DNA from: Neobacillus notoginsengisoli
Lineage (GTDB): Bacteria; Bacillota; Bacilli; Bacillales; Cytobacillaceae
DNA length: 37,954 nt
Reading direction: 5' to 3'
Assembly: GCF_003515685.1 (NCBI RefSeq)
Contig: NZ_QWEG01000024.1
Coordinates: 1 to 37,954 of the forward strand
Of this stretch, positions 15,626-22,781 are shown in pieces (the first letter of the stretch is position 1; each line of letters starts with the position of its first letter). The notes under the pieces were generated by a model. It did not search any database. It worked only from the letters and a program-made list of their open reading frames with translations, and was not told the origin of the DNA. Both the position numbers and the translations under genes were made by a program.

Positions 15626-15661
15626 AAAAAGACCCTAACAGATTGATCTAGGGCCTTTTTT
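15626..15661 (+). terminator. Terminator after the tRNA relic
   Basis: AAAAAGACCCTA (15626-15637) pairs with TAGGGCCTTTTT (15649-15660) with one mismatch. A- and T-runs on both sides allow it to work in either direction. Confidence 0.8.
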
Positions 15662-15823
15662 GTATCCATACTTATATGTAATCTAGACTAAAGAACTGGA
15701 AACCTTTCCAACTTTTGACCGTATTTCATTTTATGTGAGTTTTATGGAAGGAGAATTAACTATTTTATAGAAACATTTATTTAAACCAGGTTTACAGATA
15801 TACCAAAGGGTGGAGGGAAGCAT

Positions 15824-16363
15824 GTGCAGCGAAAAAGAAAAGCCAGAAAAACTAAAGTCATATTGGTTCTCTTTATCTTTTTATTGGCGGCTGGCGTAAC
15901 TGCCGTTTTGGTCTGGCCTCAACTGCTGCCAAATAATACACTGGATAATCCAATCGGTGAACATTTAAAAAATAAAGTTGAAAGTAAAAGAGATTCCTAT
16001 GTAAACAGCCGGGGGCAAGTCAACGACGAGAAGCTTTTTACAGAAAATATGAGTGAATATGCTGTCCAGGATGCCATCCACTTTATGAGTCATCAAAAAG
16101 TGAAAGCCGATGAGAAATGGGGAAGCCTCCAATTAACGGAGGAAAGGGTGGACCAGCTGATTGGCATCATTGAAAACAAACGAGGGCAATATGTACATGC
16201 GGAATTGTATCTGGATATCCTATATCGCTGGAAAGAAGGTGACTTTACTCAAGCAAACGAGGACCATAATGCTATTTGGGATTTAAAAGGCGGAACGATT
16301 GGAAGGGCAACTGGTATTTTAAGCCCGGAAGAGGAAGAACGGTATATCGAGAAAAACTTTTAA
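15824..16363 (+). CDS. Single-pass membrane protein of unknown function
   Basis: A 179-aa protein with a basic N-terminus (KRKARKTK), one membrane helix at about residues 12-31 (VILVLFIFLLAAGVTAVLVW) and an outward-facing soluble domain rich in charged residues. The C-terminal region contains AVQDAIHFMSHQKV and GSLQLTEERVDQLIGIIE, reminiscent of the DUF6241-type exported Bacillus proteins, but I do not recognise a function. The start is GTG with GGAGG 7 nt upstream; the overlapping ATG at 15822 is out of frame. It is transcribed alone and ends at a terminator shared with a convergent gene. Confidence 0.7.
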   Translation: MQRKRKARKTKVILVLFIFLLAAGVTAVLVWPQLLPNNTLDNPIGEHLKNKVESKRDSYVNSRGQVNDEKLFTENMSEYAVQDAIHFMSHQKVKADEKWGSLQLTEERVDQLIGIIENKRGQYVHAELYLDILYRWKEGDFTQANEDHNAIWDLKGGTIGRATGILSPEEEERYIEKNF

Positions 16364-16394
16364 TTTAGTATAAAAGAGACCATCTACAATATAG

Positions 16395-16440
16395 AAGGCC
16401 GATTGTTCAAAAAGAATCGAATTGACCAATCGGCCTTTAT
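16395..16440. terminator. Terminator between convergent genes
   Basis: Eleven-pair stem AAGGCCGATTG (16395-16405) with CAATCGGCCTT (16427-16437). The T-tract is short on the plus strand (TTTATTTAT), and pairing is strong enough to serve both directions. Confidence 0.75.
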
Positions 16441-16456
16441 TTATATGGCTGAAATA

Positions 16457-16855
16457 TTAAAACATCCCGTTTTCATTTGGCGAATCTTCCGGTATTGGCT
16501 GGCCCACATCCCATAATTCAATGATTTTGTCCTCTTTGAAACGAAAAATATGTACTACAGCCCCTCCAAGTTCTTCAGGATTTTGCTGCACATGGGAGTG
16601 AACCACAACGATATTTTCATCTTGTATCGCACGCTTGACGTCAAGCACCTTATTTGGATTTTGGACTTGGCTTTCTTCCATAGCGAGCATAAGCGATTCT
16701 GCATCCCCACGGAAATACGGGTTATGGTGGGAAAAATCAGATGATATGTAAGTCTGGTACGCCTCACGGACTTTGCCTGATGCTACGAGCTGAAGGAAAG
16801 AGACTGCTATCTCTTTAAGTGAATGGTTCGCTTTAGAATGGAGTTCTGAACTCAT
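16457..16855 (-). CDS. SnoaL-like (NTF2 fold) protein
   Basis: A 132-aa protein with the cone-shaped SnoaL/NTF2 fold signature: FLQLVASGKVREAYQTYI, FSHHNPYFRGD, VVHSHVQQ, VVHIFRFKEDKIIELWDVGQ. Members are small cytoplasmic proteins, some acting as polyketide cyclases or hydrolases, many of unknown role. On the minus strand GGAG lies 7 nt before the second ATG (codon 3 of the longer frame, at 16855), while the first ATG at 16861 is only one base from it, so the second is preferred. No linked gene suggests a substrate. Confidence 0.78.
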   Translation of the reverse strand: MSSELHSKANHSLKEIAVSFLQLVASGKVREAYQTYISSDFSHHNPYFRGDAESLMLAMEESQVQNPNKVLDVKRAIQDENIVVVHSHVQQNPEELGGAVVHIFRFKEDKIIELWDVGQPIPEDSPNENGMF

Positions 16856-16987
16856 TTTCATTCTCCTTTCAATTCAAGAATTATTTTGTGTTAGAATTAA
16901 ATGAAGTTTAAGGTATAAGTATAGCCAAGTCAATGAAGGAGTAATGTTTTGAAAAAATGGTGATAACAAAAATAAAGGAGTCACATC

Positions 16988-17638
16988 ATGACGATTATTA
17001 ATAAATTGAAATTGGACAAGTATAAGAATTTGGCAGTTCTTTATCAACCGAGTGATTATCATATATTTGATGGATCTAAAACGGAATTGACAGGAGAACA
17101 TGACGCCATTTTCGTATTTGTAGAAACGATAGATGAAATGGTTAATCAAACAAAGAGAATAATCAAAGAGCAGCAGTTACTTGAAAAAGGATACTTATTT
17201 TTCGCCTATCCGAAAAAAGGGAATAAACGATATAAAACATACGTACATCGCGATGAAATCTTTCCGGCATTGAAAGTTGATGAGGATGGGTATGTGGAGA
17301 ACAGCGAATTGAAATTTTCACGGATGGTCAGTATGGATGATGTATTTACAGTTGTGGGATTAAAGCGGGAAAAGAAGAAAGCTCAAAAGTCAACGACGGC
17401 AAGCCAGTGTGTTGGAGATTATGAGGAAAATGTTAAAGATATTGAAGAGTTATTAACTGACTATCCTAATGAACTCAAATCATACAAGGAACTAACCCCA
17501 GGCTATCAAAGGGACTGGGCCCGCTATATTTTTTCCGCTAAGCAAAAGAAAACACGCGGAAAGCGCCAGGAGCAAATGGTTGAGATCTTATCGCAAGGGT
17601 ATAAGTCAGTTGATTTATACCGGCAGAAAATGAAATAA
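16988..17638 (+). CDS. YdeI/OmdA-family protein
   Basis: A 216-aa soluble protein. The C-terminal part (about residues 150-216) carries the YdeI/OmpD-associated signature LTPGYQRDWARYIFSAKQ with TRGKRQEQMVEILSQG, and the N-terminal ~120 residues form a separate domain with IFVFVETIDEMVNQ and YLFFAYPKKGNKRYKTYVHR. Members have been linked to resistance to peptides or stress but lack a defined activity. It has an AAAGGAG ribosome site 6-7 nt before the ATG. Orientation opposes the SnoaL-like gene, so the two are divergently transcribed from the 16862-16987 interval. Confidence 0.7.
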   Translation: MTIINKLKLDKYKNLAVLYQPSDYHIFDGSKTELTGEHDAIFVFVETIDEMVNQTKRIIKEQQLLEKGYLFFAYPKKGNKRYKTYVHRDEIFPALKVDEDGYVENSELKFSRMVSMDDVFTVVGLKREKKKAQKSTTASQCVGDYEENVKDIEELLTDYPNELKSYKELTPGYQRDWARYIFSAKQKKTRGKRQEQMVEILSQGYKSVDLYRQKMK

Positions 17639-17710
17639 GAGTACAAGTGGCTGGGTGAACAATCGATGAGGAAATAATTTATCCAGGCACACAAGAGGAG
17701 CGGGGGAAGT

Positions 17711-17842
17711 ATGGAGATATTGGTAATGGTCATTTTATTTGTATTTTTGTTTGATTTTGCCCGGTTAAGAAAACAAAATGATACAATTATTGAGCAAAAT
17801 GAGCGGATGATTTCCATATTGAAGGAAATCAAGAGTAAATAG
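17711..17842 (+). CDS. 43-aa single-pass membrane peptide
   Basis: A short frame with a strong GAGGAGCGGGGG region 5-15 nt before the ATG. The product starts MEILVMVILFVFLFDFARL, a membrane helix, followed by a hydrophilic, likely helical tail (RKQNDTIIEQNERMISILKE) with heptad-like spacing that suggests self-association. A strong terminator follows six bases after the stop, which supports it as a genuine gene. Function unknown; the layout is that of small Bacillus membrane peptides. Confidence 0.65.
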   Translation: MEILVMVILFVFLFDFARLRKQNDTIIEQNERMISILKEIKSK

Positions 17843-17847
17843 AATAC

Positions 17848-17882
17848 AAAAGCGTTCCTTAAAGGTTAGGAACGCTTTTTTT
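17848..17882 (+). terminator. Terminator after the 43-aa peptide
   Basis: AAAAGCGTTCCT (17848-17859) pairs perfectly with AGGAACGCTTTT (17868-17879), with a T-run to 17882. Confidence 0.92.
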
Positions 17883-17894
17883 GACAAAATAGTA

Positions 17895-17923
17895 TTGACA
17901 AGCCGGGGTACCAAAGATAGAAT
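17895..17923 (+). promoter_or_regulatory. SigA promoter of tRNA-Gly
   Basis: Consensus TTGACA (17895-17900), 17-bp spacer, TAGAAT (17918-17923), about 50 bp before the tRNA-Gly gene. A second TTGACA at 17881 lacks a well-spaced -10. Confidence 0.85.
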
Positions 17924-17974
17924 AGATATTGTCATTTAAAAACCTTTCGACAAATTCCGCCAAAATTCTACTGT

Positions 17975-18048
17975 GCGGGTGTAGTTTAATGGTAAAACTC
18001 CAGCCTTCCAAGCTGATGTCGTGGGTTCGATTCCCATCACCCGCTCCA
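17975..18048 (+). tRNA. tRNA-Gly (TCC)
   Basis: Acceptor GCGGGTG/CACCCGC, anticodon TCC at 18007-18009, T-loop TTCGATT, encoded CCA. It is a stand-alone gene with its own promoter and terminator, reading the GGA/GGG codons not covered well by the GCC isoacceptor at 1703. Confidence 0.97.
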
Positions 18049-18061
18049 TAAAATTGTTACT

Positions 18062-18099
18062 AACGCAGTGTTTCGCAAAGACGAGGCATTGCGTTTTTT
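18062..18099 (+). terminator. Terminator of tRNA-Gly
   Basis: AACGCAGTG (18062-18070) pairs with CATTGCGTT (18087-18095), one G-U, T-run to 18099. It also faces the end of the convergent B3/4 gene. Confidence 0.85.
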
Positions 18100-18123
18100 A
18101 ATAGTTTCATGATACAGTGCGGA

Positions 18124-18792
18124 TTAGCAGCCGATGACAGCACTAGAGCCTTCCCCGCCATGGACCTGAATAAACATGTCCCTGAGTGACTTTGTCATTT
18201 TCTCAGCTTCCTCACAGCTTAAGGAAGGACGATGGTAGATGATTTGCAGCGCGTTGCGCGTTTCTAGTGTTACCGGTGCCCTGTCGGAATCGACGAATGG
18301 GCTGCCAAAAGGCCCCGAACCGTCCGCTGACACAATCAAGTTTTGCAAAGAGTTCATTCTTCCGTTCAATCCTCGGTACTCCTCCTCGCCCGTGCCAATC
18401 CTTACTGTTATGTCCCCTTCTAGTTTATCCGTATCATAAACGCCGATCGGCACCTGATATTGTAGTGAGAAAAAATTATTCAGGTCTATCGCGCTTTGGA
18501 TGGATGGGAGGTAATTCTGCTTCCGGACGCGGCGGTAGAGGGCTTCGGCGGAATGCCGATAGCGGTTCGGGTCCTTGCCGGTCGTTTTAAATACAGAGCG
18601 CCACTCGCTTATACCCTCGAATTCCGTCACATTCTTGTCTTCCAAATCAAAGAACAGTGACTCCTGGAATAGTTGCAGCCTTCCTTTTAACATTTGCGGC
18701 GAGTCACTGACAACTATGTTATTGTAATGAATGATTCCGAGCTTAAAACCTGGAATAAGCTCTGAAAGTTCGCTTGAAATATGGATTTCCAA
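18124..18792 (-). CDS. B3/4-domain protein (PheRS beta-like)
   Basis: A 222-aa free-standing B3/B4 domain, the fold that in phenylalanyl-tRNA synthetase beta hydrolyses mischarged Tyr-tRNA(Phe). Recognisable parts are FKTTGKDPNRYRHSAEALYR, the ALYRRVRKQ helix, FFSLQYQVPIGVYD and GSPFVDSDRAPVT. Free-standing members may edit mischarged tRNA or bind amino-acid derivatives; not shown for this one. The start is TTG at 18792, six nt after GGAGGTG on the minus strand, giving MEIHISSEL; a longer ATG frame from 18831 has no ribosome site and contains the real one within it. It is divergent from queG. Confidence 0.75.
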   Translation of the reverse strand: MEIHISSELSELIPGFKLGIIHYNNIVVSDSPQMLKGRLQLFQESLFFDLEDKNVTEFEGISEWRSVFKTTGKDPNRYRHSAEALYRRVRKQNYLPSIQSAIDLNNFFSLQYQVPIGVYDTDKLEGDITVRIGTGEEEYRGLNGRMNSLQNLIVSADGSGPFGSPFVDSDRAPVTLETRNALQIIYHRPSLSCEEAEKMTKSLRDMFIQVHGGEGSSAVIGC

Positions 18793-18900
18793 GTAATACA
18801 CCTCCAAATTCACCTGGAAATAGTTTATCATATAATGTTGAGGAGATTGAAATTAATGGACTTTCAATAGATCATCCAATATAGAAAGGAGGTATCGGAT

Positions 18901-20031
18901 TTGGATTATCGCCAGTTAAGAGAAGAGGTTATTGCCTACAGTAAAACAATTGGAATCGACAAAATCGGTTTTACGGCGGCTGAACCGTTCGGTGAGCTGA
19001 AAAACAGGCTGATCCGCCAACAGGAGCTTGGCTACCAGTCGGGTTTTGAGGAGCCGGATATTGAAAAACGGACAAACCCGGAACTCCTAATGGAGAAACC
19101 TCGATCCATCATTGCCATCGCGCTTGCCTATCCTTCAAAAATGAACGAGCGAGTCGTGAGTAAAAAAGGTGAACGCAGAGGCATTTTTTGCCGGGCATCA
19201 TGGGGGCTTGATTATCACCACATCCTTCGGGCAAAATTGGCCAAGCTGGAAGAGTTCATTTTAGAGAAGGTTCCCGGAGCCCGGCTAAAGTCCATGGTCG
19301 ACACCGGTGAACTTGCCGACCGGGCGGTAGCGGAAAGGGCGGGCATTGGCTGGAGCGGGAAAAACTGCTCAATCATCACTCCGGAATTCGGTTCCTATGT
19401 GTACCTTGGCGAGATGATTACAAGCATCCCGTTTGAGCCGGATACACCGTTGGAGGATCAATGCGGCTCTTGCCGGAAGTGTCTCGATGCTTGTCCAACC
19501 GGTGCTCTTGTCCAAGGCGGCCAGTTGAATGCGCAGCGGTGCATCTCCTTTTTGACACAAACAAAAGATTTTATTCCCGAAGAATTCAGGGAGAAAATCG
19601 GTAACCGCATTTATGGTTGTGATTCGTGCCAGACTGCCTGCCCTATGAACAAAGGCCGGGACTTTCACTTCCATGAGGAAATGGAACCTGATCCTGAGGT
19701 TGCCAAGCCGCTATTGAAGCCGATTCTTTCCCTAAGTAACCGGGAATTCAAGGAGCGCTTTGGCAAGGTGGCAGGTTCTTGGCGAGGCAAAAAGCCGATT
19801 CAGCGAAACGCGATTATCGCTCTAGCACATTTTAAGGACGACACTGCGGTTAGCGAGCTCGAGAATCTCATTCGAAAAGATCCCCGTCCGGTTATGCGGG
19901 GAACAGCGGCCTGGGCGCTAGGCAAAATTGGCGGAAGCGAATCAGCATTCATTTTGCAAAAGGCTCTCGCTGAAGAAAACGATGAAGAAGTGCTTACAGA
20001 AATTAAAAAAGGCATTGAAATGATCAAATAG
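18901..20031 (+). CDS. queG: Epoxyqueuosine reductase
   Basis: A 376-aa cobalamin-dependent enzyme that reduces epoxyqueuosine to queuosine in tRNA, the last step of Q synthesis. The N-terminal region holds the catalytic VDTGELADRAVAERAG (Asp134). Two [4Fe-4S] clusters are bound by C188GSC-RKC-LDAC198P, C214 and YGC240DSCQTAC247P. The C-terminal ~90 residues contain HEAT-like repeats (QRNAIIALAHF, VMRGTAAWALGKIG) as in the Bacillus form (YhbA). The start is TTG, eight nt after AAAGGAGGT. Its neighbours yhbB and trmL are in the B. subtilis order. Confidence 0.95.
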   Translation: MDYRQLREEVIAYSKTIGIDKIGFTAAEPFGELKNRLIRQQELGYQSGFEEPDIEKRTNPELLMEKPRSIIAIALAYPSKMNERVVSKKGERRGIFCRASWGLDYHHILRAKLAKLEEFILEKVPGARLKSMVDTGELADRAVAERAGIGWSGKNCSIITPEFGSYVYLGEMITSIPFEPDTPLEDQCGSCRKCLDACPTGALVQGGQLNAQRCISFLTQTKDFIPEEFREKIGNRIYGCDSCQTACPMNKGRDFHFHEEMEPDPEVAKPLLKPILSLSNREFKERFGKVAGSWRGKKPIQRNAIIALAHFKDDTAVSELENLIRKDPRPVMRGTAAWALGKIGGSESAFILQKALAEENDEEVLTEIKKGIEMIK

Positions 20032-20115
20032 AGGAGGATGGCCCAGCGCTATCCTTCTTTTTTTGCCTAAAGGCCGCCGACTTATCATATGTATGGAAGA
20101 AAAGGGGGCGGCGAA

Positions 20116-21006
20116 ATGCGAAAGGCACTGGAGGAACTGCTTGAAAAAAGAATAAAGGAATTTGTTTCAGATGGTGGGGAGGCCAGGTATTCGGATGAAA
20201 AGGATGAACGGAAAACCCGGGCTTGCTCCGACCGGGGGGCTTCGATCGTAAAAACGTATGCGAGAGGAAGGATTGTAAGACAGCAAAAAAAGGATGATTG
20301 GCAGGCGGTCCTGTACGAGGTCCACTTTCAGCATTTAATTAAACAGAAGGAACATTTTTATTTAGAGGAAGAGGTAGAGGTTCGGGAGGCGCGTTTTTAT
20401 GAAGAGGTGCTGGTTGAAGATTATGAAGTGGTGCCCTCACAGTTTGAAGCTGCTTTTTCAGGCGACTTGTCCTTGCCAGAGCTTGAAGGCGAAATGCGTT
20501 TAGCTTTTCATTATGACCGCAGGAAAGCTGTCCAGTATGCCGAAAGATGGTGGAACTCGTACAATCCCGCTTTCAAAAAGTTCGAAGTGGATTGTACGAA
20601 CTATATCTCCCAATGCCTTTATACCGGAGGAGCGCCAATGCACGGCCATCCAAATCGCGGGAAGGGCTGGTGGATGAGGGGCAATAACTACAGCTACAGT
20701 TGGGCAGTGGCAAATTCACTGCGCTGGTACCTCGCCAGTTCGAAAACAGGCCTACGGACCAGGGAAGTAGGCAGTGCAGACCAGCTGATTCCCGGAGATG
20801 TCATTTGCTATGACTTCCAGGGGGACGGCCGCTTTGACCATAATACGATTGTCGTTGCCAAAGATGCCAACCGGATGCCGCTTGTAAATGCACACACATA
20901 CAACAGCCGGATGCGGTACTGGGAATATACCGACTCCTCGGCTTATACTCCAAAGATCAAATATAAGTTTTACACAATCGTGGATGACAGCCATGGGAGG
21001 TTGTAA
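20116..21006 (+). CDS. yhbB: YhbB-like amidase-domain protein
   Basis: A 296-aa protein with a C-terminal Amidase_6-type cysteine-peptidase fold. The likely nucleophile is in EVDCTNYISQCL, with histidines in DGRFDHNTIVV and VNAHTYNSR. The N-terminal ~140 residues are charged and helical and carry no signal peptide. In B. subtilis yhbB lies between queG (yhbA) and trmL (cspR), as here. The ATG at 20116 is preceded by AAAGGGGG with good spacing; the upstream in-frame ATG at 20089 is not. A role on peptidoglycan or another amide bond is implied by the fold, but the lack of an export signal leaves its site of action open. Confidence 0.82.
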   Translation: MRKALEELLEKRIKEFVSDGGEARYSDEKDERKTRACSDRGASIVKTYARGRIVRQQKKDDWQAVLYEVHFQHLIKQKEHFYLEEEVEVREARFYEEVLVEDYEVVPSQFEAAFSGDLSLPELEGEMRLAFHYDRRKAVQYAERWWNSYNPAFKKFEVDCTNYISQCLYTGGAPMHGHPNRGKGWWMRGNNYSYSWAVANSLRWYLASSKTGLRTREVGSADQLIPGDVICYDFQGDGRFDHNTIVVAKDANRMPLVNAHTYNSRMRYWEYTDSSAYTPKIKYKFYTIVDDSHGRL

Positions 21007-21114
21007 GGGACGTCCCGAATGGTATAATAACGGAGTGGAGTTTTAGAGTTGATTAATGCTTTGTAAAAATGATATTGATTGAATTTTGTTCGAAATGATT
21101 AGAGGGTGAACATC

Positions 21115-21588
21115 TTGGCAGTACATGTTGTGTTATACCAACCGCTGATTCCGGCAAATACAGGGAATATTTCTAGGACGTGTGCCGGGACTGGAGCGTG
21201 GCTTCATCTAATCCGTCCGCTAGGATTCTCGACGGATGATAAACAGCTGAAACGGGCAGGCCTTGATTACTGGGAACATGTAAAGCTGGTCTATCATGAT
21301 TCCCTTGAGGACTTTTATGAGGCGGTTTCGGGCGGGGAATGCTATTATATAACGAAGTTCGGGGATAAACCGTATTCATCGTTTGATTACAGCGATCCGG
21401 ATAAGGACTATTATTTTATTTTTGGCAAGGAAACAACAGGCTTGCCAAAAGAAGTGATTGAAACAAATAGAGAGCGGTGTCTGCGTCTGCCGATGAATGA
21501 GCATATTCGTTCACTCAATCTCTCGAATACCGCAGCGATTCTTGTTTATGAAGCATTGAGGCAGCAAGACTTTCCTGGATTGATGTAA
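21115..21588 (+). CDS. trmL: tRNA (cytidine(34)-2'-O)-methyltransferase
   Basis: A 157-aa SPOUT methyltransferase that 2'-O-methylates the wobble base of leucine tRNAs. The family pattern is full: HVVLYQPLIPANTGNISRTC at the start, HLIRPLGFSTDDKQLKRAGL, FGKETTGLP, and the SAM-binding knot LPMNEHIRSLNLSNTAAILV. The TTG at 21115 lies about 7 nt after AGAGGG and matches the start of Bacillus CspR (MALHVVLYQP); the GTG at 21106 overlaps that ribosome site. Its leucine-tRNA substrate type (CAA) is encoded at 1881. Confidence 0.94.
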   Translation: MAVHVVLYQPLIPANTGNISRTCAGTGAWLHLIRPLGFSTDDKQLKRAGLDYWEHVKLVYHDSLEDFYEAVSGGECYYITKFGDKPYSSFDYSDPDKDYYFIFGKETTGLPKEVIETNRERCLRLPMNEHIRSLNLSNTAAILVYEALRQQDFPGLM

Positions 21589-21610
21589 AGCCTGCCATGC
21601 AGGCTTTTTT
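21587..21610 (+). terminator. Terminator after trmL
   Basis: AAAGCCTG (21587-21594) pairs with CAGGCTTT (21600-21607), T-run to 21610; the stem overlaps the trmL stop codon. Confidence 0.88.
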
Positions 21611-21667
21611 CGTAAGCTTTGATTGTATCCCAGTTCCAGAATAAAATGCAGCAAGGGAGCGATTTGC

Positions 21668-22417
21668 ATGAATGAAACGATTGAAACGATTCTAAAGCAC
21701 AGGTCAATTCGAAAATTTCAGGACAGGCGCCTATCAGATAGGCAAATCCGGACGATTGTTGAATGTGCGCAGGCGGCTTCAACATCAAGCTTTATCCAGG
21801 CATATTCAATCATTGGAGTAAAAGACCCGGAGAAGAAACAAAGGCTTGCAGCCATCGTAGGGAAACAGGATTATGTCGCCCATAACGGTCATTTCTTTGT
21901 ATTCTGTGCCGATTTATACAGGCACACAATGATTGGGGAGCGGGAGAACAGGGATGTCCTCGAGTCGATTGAAAGCACGGAAAAGTTTATGGTCTCAATC
22001 ATAGATGCCGCGCTCGCTGCGCAAAATGCGGCGGTTGCCGCGGAGTCAATGGGCTTGGGTATTTGCTACATTGGCGGGCTGCGAAATAACTTGGATAAAG
22101 TCCAGGAAATCCTGTCAACACCTGAAAGAGTCATCCCGTTATTCGGGATGGCCGTCGGGTTTCCTGATCAGGATCCCGGAACGAAACCGCGTTTACCGTT
22201 CAGCCATATTTACCATGAAGAAGGCTATAAGCAGGATCAGCATACTTATTTACAGCAAATTGACGAGTATGACAAGCAAATATCGGCGTACTATGAGGAG
22301 CGGACCGGGGGAAAGAGACGTGATACTTGGTCCAGCCAGATTTCAGGGATGCTTGAGAAGAAGAGCCGTATGTATATGAAGGAGTTCATTAAGAAAATCA
22401 AGTTGAATAAACGATAA
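21668..22417 (+). CDS. nfrA: NfrA-type NADPH-dependent FMN oxidoreductase
   Basis: A 249-aa flavoenzyme of the nitroreductase superfamily, the same length as B. subtilis NfrA1. Signature parts are ILKHRSIRKFQDRRLSDRQI, AQAASTSSFIQAYS for FMN phosphate binding, AALAAQNAAVAAESMGLGIC, and YIGGLRNN. It reduces FMN, nitro compounds or quinones with NADPH in the cytosol and is often stress-linked. GGGAG (21653-21657) precedes this ATG, and an earlier in-frame start at 21623 lies in the trmL terminator region and is rejected. It is a single-gene unit ending in a terminator. Confidence 0.88.
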   Translation: MNETIETILKHRSIRKFQDRRLSDRQIRTIVECAQAASTSSFIQAYSIIGVKDPEKKQRLAAIVGKQDYVAHNGHFFVFCADLYRHTMIGERENRDVLESIESTEKFMVSIIDAALAAQNAAVAAESMGLGICYIGGLRNNLDKVQEILSTPERVIPLFGMAVGFPDQDPGTKPRLPFSHIYHEEGYKQDQHTYLQQIDEYDKQISAYYEERTGGKRRDTWSSQISGMLEKKSRMYMKEFIKKIKLNKR

Positions 22418-22428
22418 TTGAAACGTAA

Positions 22429-22456
22429 AAAAGCTGCCCTACACGGCAGCTTTTTT
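22429..22456. terminator. Bidirectional terminator
   Basis: AAAAAGCTGCC pairs with GGCAGCTTTTT around a CTACAC loop. It ends the nitroreductase gene and, read on the minus strand, the 31-aa peptide gene. Confidence 0.9.
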
Positions 22457-22466
22457 GCATGAAACA

Positions 22467-22562
22467 TTATTTACTGTTCGATCCCGGCTTATCATTGAAT
22501 CCGGACGTGAAGATGGCTGCGAGGAATGCAGCGGAAACACCTAATATTAATAGCAAACGCAT
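22467..22562 (-). CDS. 31-aa membrane peptide
   Basis: A short minus-strand gene. The product begins MRLLLILGVSAAFLAAIFTS, a single hydrophobic helix, and ends with a polar tail GFNDKPGSNSK. AAAGGGGGC lies about 9-10 nt before the ATG, and the gene runs into a perfect bidirectional terminator, both of which argue it is real. It could be an inner-membrane regulator or a spore-related peptide, given prkA next to it. No homologue is recognised with certainty. Confidence 0.6.
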   Translation of the reverse strand: MRLLLILGVSAAFLAAIFTSGFNDKPGSNSK

Positions 22563-22705
22563 GTTATATAAGCCCCCTTTGCCCGAAAAAATCCATTGGA
22601 TTTGACATACACATTTATTATAGCCTAACCTAAGCAATCTGGAAATGAATATACTTGAAATTTTTGTACATGGACTTTACACATATTTTTCCTGTTCGGC
22701 TGTTT

Positions 22706-22734
22706 GCATGTTCAAATCAGTGTCCGCATAGAGT
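22706..22734 (+). promoter_or_regulatory. Putative SigE promoter of prkA
   Basis: The -10 element CATAGAGT (22727-22734) fits the SigE pattern CATACAMT. With a 14-bp spacer, GCATGTT (22706-22712) is a weaker -35. B. subtilis prkA is known to be SigE-dependent in the mother cell. Confidence 0.55.
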
Positions 22735-22781
22735 ATAGTAATCGTCTCTGATTTTTAGCGACAGGGGGAGGCCTATAGTTT

